A stretch of 64,000 nt of DNA, taken from contig JAGTWJ010000017.1 of assembly GCA_020064725.1 (NCBI GenBank), positions 4,774,001 to 4,838,000 on the forward strand. The letters are read 5' to 3'. Numbering within the stretch: position 1 is the first letter of the stretch; every line of letters starts with the position of its first letter. Below the pieces are notes generated by a model. The model saw nothing but the letters and a program-made list of their open reading frames with translations, ran no database searches and was not told the origin of the DNA. Made by a program: the position numbers and the translations under genes. Source of the stretch: Drechslerella dactyloides (taxonomy: Eukaryota; Ascomycota; Orbiliomycetes; Orbiliales; Orbiliaceae). Positions 46,516 through 58,840 of this stretch are shown here, one piece after another.

Positions 46516-46958
46516 TTCTGGAGGGGACGAGGTTGTCCTCGCAGCCCACCTACCCAGAGCAGGCTTCACATACTCATTTTGAACAGCTGCCGTAAGTTTT
46601 CGTGTGCTCTCCGATCCAACCCAGGCGCACAAGACGCTCTAGTGTAGCCGCCAATGATTTGACGCCCTTCATTGCACACGCATGTCCTCCACCAAAGAGA
46701 AAAAAGAACTACAATTCGACCTTTTACCAACGGCCCCAGCTCATATAGGTGGACTCGGAGTCCTTGCTATGCCCTCTTTTGTCTGTACGATAGGACTTTC
46801 AAATTCATGTTAGAACGCGCGCTCTTCTATGAATTTTTCTAAGAAGGGGCCGCATGTTGAGCGCGCGAGAGGGTGTGGTGTTAATGTAAGAGTGTCCAAC
46901 GATCCTTGCCCACATGCACGGCAAACTTTGCTTCTTCGATGGAAGCACGGAGGTACTT

Positions 46959-47003
46959 GGGGGCAGCTAGCTGGCACCGGGGCGGGAGCGGGCCACGGGG
47001 GGG
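46959..47003 (+). other. G-quadruplex motif
   Basis: Plus-strand G runs at 46979-46982, 46984-46986, 46990-46992 and 46997-47003 are separated by loops of 1, 3 and 4 bases. That satisfies the usual four-tract rule. A further run of five G lies at 46959-46963. Confidence 0.75.
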
Positions 47004-49897
47004 AACCCAGAGTGATGTTGTCTTTTGGGGGCAAGTGGGAAGGACAGAGGAAGTTGCGCTAACTTTGTCGGCCAGCTGCTTCGAGCAGTCTTTGAACCTT
47101 GGCGGGCAAAGCCAACATGATCCTTGCAAGCGGCTCACTCGGATACAACCAATTGCGATTGATTACAAAAACCACAGCAATGGATGCTCGTCGACGAGAA
47201 AGCTGGTATGGTAGGCTGGAAGTTTGTTCTATGCATCAGGGTATGCAGTAACGGCAGACGTATGCACGTATATAGAACCACATGATTAAATGTCGCCCGT
47301 GCCAGCGCTGCAATCGAGAGATGCTCAGCATCAAGGTACATGTACACATACGTATGTCTTAACAAATTGACAACTTGATACCTCAAGATCATGAAAATTC
47401 CGTTGATCATACGGAGGCTCTGAACGAAGGGTTAAAAAATGTGCTGCAGAGGTTTTCACGGAACATGCACATGCGACATTCGTACCGACGTAGCCTGAGT
47501 TGATCCGAAAGACAGGATGGTCGTCTTTGCCCAGCGTGAGCAAACACGAGCATCTCACTGATAAGAAGCGTATTAAGGAGGCGGATTTCGGGAGAAGGTC
47601 TTGTGGAATCCTCGGCTCAATTAGAGAGGCATGACCTGCCCGATTTCTCTTTGATCCGACGAATTCTGCAACTATTCTAGAAATCAACGTCACTCTTGAT
47701 TGCACATCGACGAGCAACCGCAGTTGCTGTTCCCGGCTGCATGACAAACGCAGAGGGCTGGATTTCTTGTTCTTGTAGCATATACCTCGCTAGGTATGTG
47801 TTAAATTAGCACGCGGGTCGTGGAAAGCCGCCACGCCTGCAGCTACTGTCGCTTTGCCTTCACCAATGTGATCGGATACCCGACCGAATGGTCGCATAAT
47901 TCTGGCTGAGTTCCCCGTTGCGTCCAGCTGGCCCTGCCCGAAACTATTTTTAGGCGACACGTATCGTTCGACGTCTCTAAATTATAATTCCAACCAAGAT
48001 GATCACGATCGATTGTGACGCCCGGCACGGCGGATGCCCCACATACAAGGCGCATTCAAGATGCACCGAATTTTCCAGCATATGTAGAGAACACTGGCTG
48101 CCCCGTCCATTCCGGGCTACAAGCCTGCGCGGCTGGTTTGTCCTCCTGAGTGCCTGTTTCGGAACTCGGCCAATAGCGAGCGAAATTGATGTCCACATCG
48201 TGACAGCAAACAAGACTTGTCAATAGCGCGGCTCTGGGATCCGACGCCCGTGTTGTATTAGAAATCTGCGGCTAAGCATTGCCTACAGCGAGCGCCGTTG
48301 AAATTTTCGATTTTATGAGCTTTACCAGATGCCCGAACTATGTTTTCCTGTTGTTGCAGGCCCGTGATTTGCCAACAGCCAGATAAACCGCTTTTATTAC
48401 CAAGTTTTGGTAGCCTGGAAAGGTCAATTGGCCTACTCGTGCTTTAGTATGCGGGTACCGGCTGGTAACAATTCTTCATCATCTCCAGTTGTAACTTCAG
48501 AGCAGATTGTTATCTTGTACCGCGGTGAGAGAACTCATTTTCTGAGACCCGAATTTGTATCACAACGTTTGACTCCGCGCCACGCCACATGTGTGATAAA
48601 GAAAAATTTCTTCATGCCTGCTTCATAAATATGTAGCTGTTGTCGAGGAACATGGCTGTATGCCGAATAGGAAAATAGCCAGCAATATGCAGGTACAAGT
48701 GTCCTATTGCAAGATTGCAGGGCTTGCACCACAAACCTTGATAGCTAGATATCCTACCAACGAGGTCAGAATGCTTGCCGTTTGACATGTCAAGACAGAA
48801 AATTCCTGCAGTTGGTTGCTATCGCCTTTAAACAGGACTGCGAAGGGAAACACCATGCACTCATGGTAGCGGTATTCGCTACGGTGGTTTGTCTGTTGGT
48901 ACCATCCGATGAAGGGTACCCGGCCGGCCGGCAGCATGGGGATTGAAAACTTGAGACAATGCTACCAATTATCGAGGCGTCAAGGTGAGGCTGCCTCATG
49001 GCGACCCAACACCATGGTTCTCAATATAACGTGTCAATTAAGCGCCGAAGAATGAGGGGCATTTGTTTTATCTAGTGGTGCATATAGCCCTCTCCTATAC
49101 CCCCCGAAAGCCGGACTGGTGTAACGAGATGCCTTGATGTCTACTCGACTTGCCCTCTGATAGGTGGGAATGCTGTGTACCGGGTGGCGGGGGCTATCAA
49201 TTTTCCAAGCCTTCTGGTTTCTTATGCTATCTGATCTGAATTTAATTTATTCGCCTCGTGATGTATACGGATCTTATCTCGCACGTACGTAACTCGAGAA
49301 AAGTGCAGACTTCAAGCACATGAGCTGCATCGAGCTTGCAGTCGTTTGAAGCTCAGGACTCCGCAATTAACGGCCTTTTTTGTGAAAGGTCGTTCGTGGC
49401 CTGTACGCCATCAATGCATCCTGTATTCAATACTAGCGTTCAATTTTGTAGTCCATATCTGCACAATAGACTGACGGCGAAGGAATAATGAAGAACGACG
49501 GCTAGGCTTCTCGGACCACAATAGCACGATACAGTGAGAGATTCCGTCATACTCAGTTCAGCTCTGACAGTGTGATGAGAAACGTATCTAACATACAGCG
49601 GGACTTTCCTTCCAGTTGCACACGAGGCCGTGGATTTGAACTGCAATAGCAGAGCGCACATGAGAGTGGGGATGGCGATGGATGAATGGTTAAAAACTGC
49701 CAACCGGGGTGGATGTCTAGGGATGCCCGCCGTATAGAGCATGCAGCTGATTGAAAGATACGTACACATACGCATGAACAAAGAACCATTAGCTTCACTG
49801 CAGCAGTGCGGCGAGCCTCAAATCTGTTACTACGCCCCGCAGATGCGTATCAACGTACGAGATCACCCGTAAGTTGACGCCAAGCTGTCGATGTCCA

Positions 49898-49925
49898 ACA
49901 TATGTACATGCACATGCACATGCAT
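49898..49925. repeat. 28-base alternating purine-pyrimidine tract with ACATGC repeats
   Basis: The tract is strictly alternating over 28 bases and contains three consecutive ACATGC-type units ending in ATGCAT. It is of the same kind as those at 6558-6599 and 24885-24906. Confidence 0.75.
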
Positions 49926-52900
49926 CCAACATGCATTTATATGCGCTCGATCATGTTTGTGACGCAGCAGCAGTCCACAGTTGGAGACTCGCAGAGCGCC
50001 TGCACGCCTCTCACCGACGGAACATGCATGAATATGCGGGAAGTCAAAATTTATTTGTCAGGTTGGAGCAAACTGACTCGACTGAGCCGTGCAACCTCCC
50101 TGCCGGACATCGGGCATCGTGTTGCAGTCTTTGCAGGGATGATTTAAACTTGCCAGACATGACCCTCTAGCTCCCGTGAATTGCCCAGCTGTATGATTCA
50201 GCTAGTTCGCCTGACGAAGACCACATTGTGTGAAAACCCAACAAGAATCCTTTCTTGCCGTGTGGCCATCACAACCTGCTTAGACGCTTGTTTAGTTTCT
50301 GAAAATGCAACGTTTGGTATTTTGGGAAATCGTTTACCGACACTAAGGCAAAATCTCTCCAGCTGTCCGATATGCGAAGCGGTCGTTTCAAAGCCCTGAG
50401 ATCATCGACCGGTGCGCCTCCCGGCTGGGCGAATTGGGATCATGCCTTTGCCAGCATTTGAAACCTCCGTCGTCAGGATACTGTTTGCTTGACCCCTCTT
50501 TTACAGCCACATCCGGGCTTCCCAGTTAACTTAATTTGTCGGTTAACTTTGATATGATAAGATTGTACCGTCGGCCATCTTGTTGGACCAACGATAGGTC
50601 AAAATTCCCAAACATGTAAAAGTCTGTTATTCCCACATTCGGCTTTACGCTGTATTATTTGGGTATCTTGATGCCTCAGAGAGCTAGCTACATCTGGGCG
50701 TGATCCGCTGAAACTCACAACCACGGCGTGCCGTTCTCGTGATGCAACATGCGCATATGCATGTTAACAGGTAACAACTCGTCGTTCTTGATTAAGCGTG
50801 TATACACTTCTGGTTAGTTTGCTCCATCCAGTGCTCTGGTGAGCTAGTTCCCGGTATCAATATCTTCCAAATAGGTTTCCCTCAGAAGGAAGGGGGTGCT
50901 TCAAGGTTGATGCTGGAAGGTCGAGATATGTGAGATCCAGAAGCTAGATCTATAGAGCAAGCGGAAGCTTCCGTTTAGTCAACTAGAGCCGAGATTGCTA
51001 CGGTGACATTATAACCGAAACTGTACATCTAACGGCACGCATTCTCCTAGCAACACGCGGCTTTGTCTTGACGCCTTTTGGAGATACCATTGCATTGAAT
51101 TATGGCAGTTCATTGGTTCAATATGCTGCGAGCATGCATATACATGCTATATTTTGATCTTTGGTCGCCCACGTGGCCATATATGCACAGGACTTAATAA
51201 GTTACCCTGCGAGCTAACATATCTGATGCATTGCAAGTTGAGTGATAGCTCACGCTCCTCTGCATATGCAGCACACTCGATCGTTACGATTAAATTTACG
51301 CGCAAATTAATTTGATTCGATCGTTTCTCGAGTTTCAGTAGTAAAGCTCTTTGTTTAGATCTGCGGGGTTAGTCGTATATTATAGTTTGTGATCAATAGT
51401 CATACTTTGGATCTACGCGCTTTGTAACCAATCGATCGAAACAAACTGTGCTTTCGACGATAAATAGATTACTGCATCGATGCATGCATATGCATCTCGT
51501 TCATATCCCCTGCAGCAAGTAATGCTCTTGAAACTCGTCCAAACACTCTGATGGCAGTCTTGTAACAAGCCATTGCTCCAAATGCATCTGCATGCTAACA
51601 TTCTCGTATCATAAGTTGATGTCTTGGTCCCGTGAGCTGACTTCGCATATCTAGCCCAGGGACACAACGAGATGCATGTCGCATACCCACGAGTGAGATA
51701 ATGCCAACAGCTTCGGGATGTGTTCTTTCTGGACGTTCTGGGATTGCATATATCCCGTCTCTGATCCCGCATTTCGACCAACCAGGAATGCAAGACATAT
51801 CTCCAGCATGCTGCGAGCCGTCTAGGCAGCCATCGATATCTGCTAAACGGACTAATTGAGGCTGTATATTGCAGGTTTTTACTTCTGACCGATTGTCGAT
51901 AGAGAACCAACAGCAGAAAATGCCCTCCTAGCTCTGCCGCATACATGCCGTACATACGAAGTCGCAGAGCTCAAGCGAATAGGACTCATCCCGGCTTCCA
52001 TCGAGGGTCGGGACTCTTACTGAGCAGCCCGGACACTTGCAACAGCATGCATGTCAAATTCTTCCAGACAACATTGTCTCAGCCGGCTGGTTATTTGTGT
52101 TTTGCACTCGCATATGCAAGTGTGCCGTGTCCACTATCAGTACATAGACGGTTTCATACGATTCTGATCAAGTCGTAAGTTTGATATCGACAATCGGCCT
52201 CCTCCCGGGGCCGGGCCGTGGTGGCTTTCTTCCAGATGGACTACTTTTTTGGCAGGGATTATTTAGGAGATAGTCCAGTCCTGAGAAACTCCACGTTGAT
52301 AACGCGTTAACGGGGAACTGCCATGCTAGTAACCGAAAAAATATATCTACTGCTCCTCTGAATCTATACCTAGTCATTTAGTTATTTGGTACTCCCAACG
52401 AAACTGTATGGTATAGAAAACAGCTACAGAAAACAAATGGCGGAGAAGGTACGAGCTAGTAACTGTCATGGTGCGGTGGGCGGGGTTTCAGGTCTCCGAA
52501 TTCAAAAGTGGTCCCGGACAACTAGCCTGTGTTCAGGATAGCTATAATATATCGAGCTACGCTAATGCGGAGATACCATCTGATTGTTGGTTAGATAACC
52601 CGGAAGAAGAGGGCGCGCCTCCTTCTTCCCGGGGCTTAAAGCTGAAGATGGATCTAGGGCGTCGAAGGTCAGCTGTGCTCCAGAGTGATCGAATGTATGC
52701 GTGTGCACTATGAAAACAAGAATGCCGATAGTAGCCAGAGAGATAGCAGGGGTGTATCTACGATATGTTGGAAACCCTTATCATGCCTTGCAAATTTTGG
52801 GAGTACTAGCCATAGGTATCTATCTGTACCCGTGGATATGTGTTGAAATCCGCGAATGGGTGTGCTGGATTACCCCTCGGTATGGACTCCATGCCCATGC

Positions 52901-54730
52901 CCATGTTTGTACTACGGCAGCTTTTTGTTGTAGGAGCCAGCTTTCGGATCGTGTAGTTTTCCAACGTGATGCATGCGTGGCGGCGTTTGCCGCTTCCACG
53001 GCTCGCAGCTGGCGAGCCGGTGTTATGAAACGCATTGCATGGTTGAATTGCAGGGTTAGTTGACAGGTTCGCGAAACGGATCGTTGGACGGATGGCAAAA
53101 TTTTCATCGGCGGGGAGACCCAGAGGAAGGTTAGACCCGGACGCGATGTTTCCACTCCCCTAGACGTAGATCGTCGCCGGTACTGACGGGCAACAGGAAT
53201 CAGAAGTGCAAGGTTGTAGCCCATTTTGAAACTCTCGATAGGTAGGTTGAATTTTTGATCAGTAGGAAGGCAAATTTGAGATTTAGTTCGCTTTAGTGTG
53301 GGAGATATATTGCGATTATAATGGTTTGTATGCAATGGATGTGAGGGGGCGTCTATGTAAGGGACGGATTCTAAGAGACTTGATACAGAGGACTTGACAG
53401 GCAATATTGCATTGGTGTTGTATGGCAAAGACACTCAACAAAACCGGAGCCGAACATCGGTGTCTTCTTCTGGATCCCTGGATGCTAGGGGAAAGGACAG
53501 CATAAATTTTTTTTCATTGCAGAAACGAGGAGAATCAGTTGGATATTGGGGATAGACAGGCATAAGCGCCTTGGTGTTGTCCTCAAGACGAGGGGAGCGC
53601 GGGCTGGCGAGCCACTTTGGACTTCTGCGACGGGGTGTGATATGATCATATCAGTTGTCTTGTGCCGTAGTGGCGAAACTAGACAGATAAAGGTGCCGCC
53701 GCGGCTGTGCAGGATCCGAATGTTCCATGCTGCAGGACTCTAGACAGGAGCCGGTGAGACGGTCGTCGAGCCGATTGCAGTTCTGGTAACCGGACCTAAG
53801 TTTCACCAAGCTTGGCGGGTGTCGGCTGTGTTGCTTCGTGTTGCATTTTCTTCAGTGTGTTATGTAAGCGCGATTGGGTCCTGCGCAGGGCCAACTTGCC
53901 TGAGCGCGACGCGATTGCGATAGGGAGATGGAGAAGACGCTGATGTGGCAAAGAGGCCGGTTCGGACTATGGGATGATTGATTGGAATGATTGATTGGGC
54001 TGTCAAGTTTCGACGCGAGTTCGGTTGGCTGTAGGTTTGGAGCATCTTGTTGGGTAAGAACTTACTTGCTTGCACCTGGTCTCAGCAAACCAGACCCTCC
54101 CGTTTACACTTGCACCCAATTATATGTCATGGCATGAGTAAGGTCCCTGTCGAAGAGGCGACTAGCAAGCAGGTTACCATGGAAAGCCTTTCGATGCATG
54201 TATGCGGCCGGTCGTTTTGCATGAGAAGAGCAGTCAGAAGCCGTCTTGGGAACGGCAGCTTACCAGGCGGAGAGAATCACGACGTCAATGCAATATAAAA
54301 TATCATGCATCGGCGCCCCAAAATTAGCTCCGTGACTCGTTTGCGCACTCTGAAGGACCAAGGAACGTCCAAGCTGCGTTCGAAACAGGCTGCACAATAC
54401 CAAGGACGACCATCTCGCCCTGGTCATATGATGCTGCCCGACCGTCGACGCAGCTATCATGCCTGTGGCTGGTCTCGCCAGCCGACCAGTTTATCTGGAA
54501 CTGTCCGGTGGCGAAAGAAGCCTGAGGAAATGACGCAGGAGCCACAGTCGTAGGCCAATGGGAGGCCCGGCCGGCCGTCGAGCCGGCTAATTCGCTCCAC
54601 CAGAGGTCGGGCCAAGGCAGCGATCTTGCGCGCTCCCCCACGCGGCGACTCGCGACGGGCCTGTCATGCAAAGGCATTCCGTTCGCCTGCTCGCGAAAAC
54701 ACGAATTCCCGGTCAATTGCGATCGCTGCT

Positions 54731-54754
54731 GGCTGGCTGGCTGGCTGGCTGGCT
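54731..54754. repeat. (GGCT)6 microsatellite
   Basis: Six perfect GGCT units lie about 65-90 bases upstream of the TATA box of the GH72 gene, so repeat-number change would alter promoter spacing. Confidence 0.9.
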
Positions 54755-54819
54755 GGCCAGATAGGTCAGTCTGGGGTGTTTTCCCAGGCAAAAGCGACGA
54801 GTGCGGACGCGCTTCTGGA

Positions 54820-54825
54820 TATATA
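54820..54825 (+). promoter_or_regulatory. TATA box of the GH72 gene
   Basis: TATATA lies at the upstream edge of a 520-nt stretch (to 55346) that has no ATG on the plus strand and is C/T-rich in parts. This is what a long, scanned 5' leader beginning near 54850 would look like. Confidence 0.5.
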
Positions 54826-55346
54826 CTCAGGCTTGCCCTTCTCCAACTCCTCTCACCGCCATCAACTCTCGTTCTAGCATTCCTGGCTGCCGAATTCGCG
54901 AAGCTCTGGTTTGTGTCGCTCGCTTCTGCAGGTTCGTGTGTTCGTGTGGAGATCAAAGGTCGCAGTTGGCGTTCTCCAGCCATTCAGCGCCCCTGACTGC
55001 AGTGGGCCTCAACGCTAACAAACTTGGCTGCAACACCGCGCCGGCGCATTGCATCCACCTGCAGCAGCACGGACTTAACTCACACCCAAGCTCCAGCGCG
55101 CAGCATCTTCTGCTGGTCCACCAGCCTTTTGTTTTTTCCCGCCGAAGATAAAGATATAGACCGATTGCTTGTCCTTGCTTGGGCTTCCTTCTCAGCTTTG
55201 CTTGAATTTTCTCGGCTCGAGATCTCGGCGCAGCTGTGGACTTGAGATAGCATCGCATCGATATCTCGGTATCGGCAAGACTTCGCTCCATTTGAAGCTA
55301 TACGCCTGCTCACGTGGCCACCCTATATCGCACCTCTACCACCACG

Positions 55347-57056
55347 ATGAAGACCGTCACCCTCGCCGTAGCAGCTGTCGGCCTGCTCGCTACTTCCACT
55401 CTGGCTCTGGAGCCGCTGACCATCAAGGGTTCCAAGTTCTTCCATTCCGATGGTACCCAGTACTATATGAAAGGTCAGTTGGAGCGGCGAACATATATAT
55501 ACACACTGAGATTTAAAGAAAGCTTTCTGACAGTCTACGACTTGGATCAACAGGCATCGCGTACCAACGGTCTCCGCTCGACCCGCTGATAGACAAGAAG
55601 CAATGCCAGATGGACGCCAAGCTCATGAAGGAGCTCGGTGCTAATGCGATTCGTGTGTACCACGTTGACTCGAGCGCCGACCACACCGACTGCATGAAGG
55701 CATTCGAAGATATCGGTGTCTACGCCTTTATTGACCTGGACGACTTTCCCACGTACATTGAGCAGGTGAGTTGGCAGATATTTTCTGCTATATTGCATTG
55801 CGTCATCGGGAATCCAGCAACGCTCATGAATTCACCCGGCATACAATAGGATGGACCACCGCACTGGAATGACACCCAATTGACGGCGTACACCAAAACT
55901 CTGGATAACTTTGCCGGTTTCTCCAATTTGGGCGGCGTTTTCGTCGGTAACGAGATCATCACCCGATCGAACGGCTCTTTCGCAGCACCGTATATCAAGG
56001 CTGCCGTGCGAGATGTCAAGGCATACATGGAAGAGAAGAAGTTTGCACGCAAGATCCCAACTGGCTACTCTGCCGCTGACATTGCCGAACTGGTGAGCAT
56101 CCACTCTTTTACAATCAACCCACATGTATCCTGCAATAAGTTGTTCCCGTGCAGGCTGACATTCGAACTTTTCTGTGCCACCCTTGACGATTTGTGCGAC
56201 ATAGCGTCCGAATCTCCAGAATTATCTCGCCTGTGGGGATGACATGTCCGTCAATGTGGACTTTTTCGGCCTGAACGCATACGAGTGGTGCGGCGAGGAG
56301 ACGGACTACCATATCTCCGGGTATGACCAGCTCAACAAGAATGCGACGGACTACCCGGTTCCTATATTCTTCTCCGAGACCGGATGTAATGTGCCGACAC
56401 CGCGCACGTTCAAAGACCAGTTTGCAATCTTCGGACCCGAAATGCAGGATGTGAGTTCTCATTCGCGAACGGTAATATATCTCGGGTTTGAACTGATGAG
56501 TTGTGAATACGAAAGGTGTGGTCGGGCGCCATAATCTACGAATGGATCCAGGAGGACAACAAATACGTAAGAAAGAACTGCAGCTATTTCTTTTCGTCAG
56601 TATTCGAGCGGCGACAATGCTAATATCGTGTATGTGTAGGGCCTCATCGACTATGGCAGTGCCGACCCTAAAACAGCCATCGGCGGCGACACCTGGGCCC
56701 GCGGCGGAACACCTACGCCTCTCCCAGATTTCACCGTCCTCCGCGACGTCTGGTCGTCCGTCTCGCCGACGGGCGTCAAACTGGACAAATACACCTCGAC
56801 GAACGGGCCGATTTCCTGCCCTGATTCCACATCTGGGATTTGGAACGTGAATCCGACTTCTGCCCTGCCAACGCTTGGACAGACAGCCCAAGCGGCCGAG
56901 GCTTCGGGTACGCCGGCCGACCGAGCTGCTGCGACGACGAACTCGGGTGCTGCGACGACAACTTCCAGCCAGAATGCGGCAGGGACGAACGAGGCGATGG
57001 TGCGACTGAGTGGCGGCCTCGTTGCTGCCGTCATAGCTGCGGCTGCTTTGCTATAA
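55347..57056 (+). CDS. GPI-anchored 1,3-beta-glucanosyltransferase (GH72, Gel/Gas family), 431 aa
   Basis: Six exons: 55347-55473, 55554-55765, 55850-56092, 56205-56450, 56516-56566 and 56640-57056. Introns are 65-112 nt and all phases agree. A signal peptide is clear (MKTVTLAVAAVGLLATSTLA). The GH72 catalytic domain begins LTIKGSKFFHSDGTQYYMKG. It has the acid/base Glu in VFVGNE (about E148) and the nucleophile in FFSETGC (about E252). Conserved Cys lie in NYLACGDD and AYEWCGEE. The domain is followed by a Ser/Thr/Ala-rich linker and a C-terminal hydrophobic tail (GGLVAAVIAAAALL) typical of a GPI-anchor signal. It lacks the Cys-rich CBM43 module, so it belongs to the shorter Gel1-like class. 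These enzymes cut and rejoin beta-1,3-glucan chains at the outer plasma membrane, elongating the cell wall. The third intron (56093-56204) is confirmed by the join AEL/RPNLQNYLACG. Confidence 0.95.
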
Positions 57057-57707
57057 ACGACCGCATACGCCTTCCGCACACATCTTGCGCTTGACGCTTT
57101 CTTTGACATTTTCTTTAGCCTTGTTTATTTTCCTTTCAGAGGATTCCTTCACGCCTTTATTACGTGGTGAAGCGGCGTCCTTGGTTTACTTTACACGACC
57201 AGCGGTTTTTATGGTGTGCATATCTCTTGTCGTTTCACGTCTTTCTTCAACTGCGACGGCCGTTTGTAATGACTGGGGCATGATATATATACTTTATGGG
57301 GTAACGTTTCGGTGCCGTTTGCATTTTTTGGGGTTCTCGGGTGAATGGTTTTGGTTGCTTGGCTGCTTTCTTCACGTACATACTTGGCTCCGATAGTCGA
57401 TACCTCAAACAATTCTAATAGATGGTATTATCTTGGACCGTGGCGGGTGGTTGCTGCCCTTCAGAAGAGTAGCGGTTGTCCTACCGTGAGATTCTGTTCT
57501 ATTTACATATTTTGTCATTAACTGCAATCGACAAACCCGAACTGATAAATGCCCACCAAGCACCAATAAATCGCCATAAGGAGAGGAGGATGTGTCGTGC
57601 GGTGGAAAAAAGCATACTAGAAACAAGAGCAATCCAGCAAGAGCAGAGTTGAGATTGTATCTGTCATGATAAAACACATTCTCATAAGCTATGGAGTTGC
57701 TTGATAT
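57057..57707. other. convergent 3' flanks of GH72 and BI-1-like genes
   Basis: This is terminator space with T-rich runs on the plus strand (around 57100-57160). No gene is seen. Confidence 0.5.
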
Positions 57708-58840
57708 CTACCGCCTCCGATTGCCACCGCCCTGCAGAATATACACCATCCGGATGAAGATATTGATGAAATCCAATTCCAACGAGATGGATTCGTTCAC
57801 GGTATCCCGACGCTTCAAACCGGCTTCCGAAACCCGGGCATTGTAGAGAACCTTCTGGATATCGTAGAGTGTGAGACCACCGAAGACCGCCAGGCCACCG
57901 TAGAGCCACAGGTTTTCTGTCAAGGCGAGAGTCCGTGTTGCTGTCGCGGGGACCACGAGAGGGGCGAGGCCGGAGAGGGCGACGACGGTGAGGCCGGCGA
58001 GAAGCGGTCCGCCGAGGTAGAGATATGAATCGGTCTACAACACCAGTCAGCGATCTGGCGATGAAACGACAGAAGGACGAATTAACTCAAGTAAAGCTAA
58101 CGAATCAATCAACATACCTTCGCAGTGGCACCGACGTAAGAAATCGCGCCCATCATCCCCACCGTGTACAAACCCGCTCGAGCAAGGATAGCCGGGTTGA
58201 AGAACAGCAGCGGGCTCAACACTGCTGCCTGAGAGACGTTGAACGCGGACCACAGCACATGCTTCGCCACAGTGTTCTCCGGCGGACACGCAAAGGTCGC
58301 CATCATCGTCCCGATTCCACCGACCAGCGAAATGCCCATGAACACCCAGGGATTCATCGCCATCAGCCGGTAGCTCCAGCCGACGTTATGCAGCGCCTTC
58401 GCCACCACACCAATCATCCCGACGCCGAGGCCCGTGTACATGAATGTTTCGTGGAGGTATTCGCGCTGGTATTGCGGGATAGGGCCCTCGCGGGTCTCCC
58501 GATTGAAGATGAAGTTGATCGCGAAGGCCGTGCCGCCGAAGACGGCGACAGCGTATAGGCCCCGGTAGAGGGCGGACGGCGCGGGGCGGGCGACGGCGGG
58601 GTCGGTTGTGAAGGTGGAGGCATTGCGGGTTTGCAAGCGGATGAACGGGAGGGTCGAGGATTTGGAGAATCTGGAGAGCGTGGCGACGGACGGGCGGGGT
58701 GTGGATCTGGTGGAGGAGAAGGCGGCGGTGAATGTTCGCGGTTTGAGGAGGGCGGATTGCTGTCTGGCAATAGAGGCGAGGGGTGTGGCGTGTCGAGCTG
58801 CTGCCGTGCAGCTGACGAAGGGCCGGCGTAGGGACATCAT
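57708..58840 (-). CDS. mitochondrial Bax-inhibitor-1 / GHITM-like membrane protein, 349 aa
   Basis: Two exons: 58840-58118 and 58034-57708, around an 83-nt phase-0 intron (GTATGT donor, GCTGAC branch, TTGTAG acceptor). The first about 85 residues are rich in Arg, Ser, Ala and Thr and almost free of acids (MMSLRRPFVSCTAAARHATP and onward), a classic mitochondrial presequence. Then come several membrane helices: LYRGLYAVAVFGGTAFAINF, TGLGVGMIGVVAKAL, NPWVFMGISLVGGIGTMMAT, NPAILARAGLYTVGMMGAIS, TDSYLYLGGPLLAGLTVVAL and NLWLYGGLAVFGGLTLYDIQ. The end is SLELDFINIFIRMVYILQGG, the conserved BI-1 tail. In animals GHITM/MICS1 sits in the inner mitochondrial membrane and affects cristae and cytochrome c; the fungal role is by analogy. 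The start at 58840 is followed by a second ATG at 58837. A (ACC)n run lies in the leader. Confidence 0.88.

Larger units (their letters stand above)
45782..55346. other. 9.6-kb stretch without a gene; contains palindrome, G4 motif and the GH72 leader
   Basis: From 45782 to about 46300 is the upstream region of the Myb-like gene. The middle holds a 24-base imperfect palindrome (46492-46515), a G-quadruplex motif (46959-47003) and an alternating tract at 49898-49925. The longest frame with an ATG is 51413-51955 on the minus strand (180 codons); its Arg/Trp/Cys-heavy composition and lack of domains make it unlikely to be coding. The final part is the GH72 promoter, with a (GGCT)6 run, a TATA box and a leader of about 520 nt. 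Confidence 0.45.

Noticed and set aside
51413..51955. 180-codon minus-strand frame with an ATG
   Set aside because: Composition is rich in Arg, Trp, Cys and Tyr like random translation, no motif is present, and one such frame is expected by chance in this much non-coding DNA.
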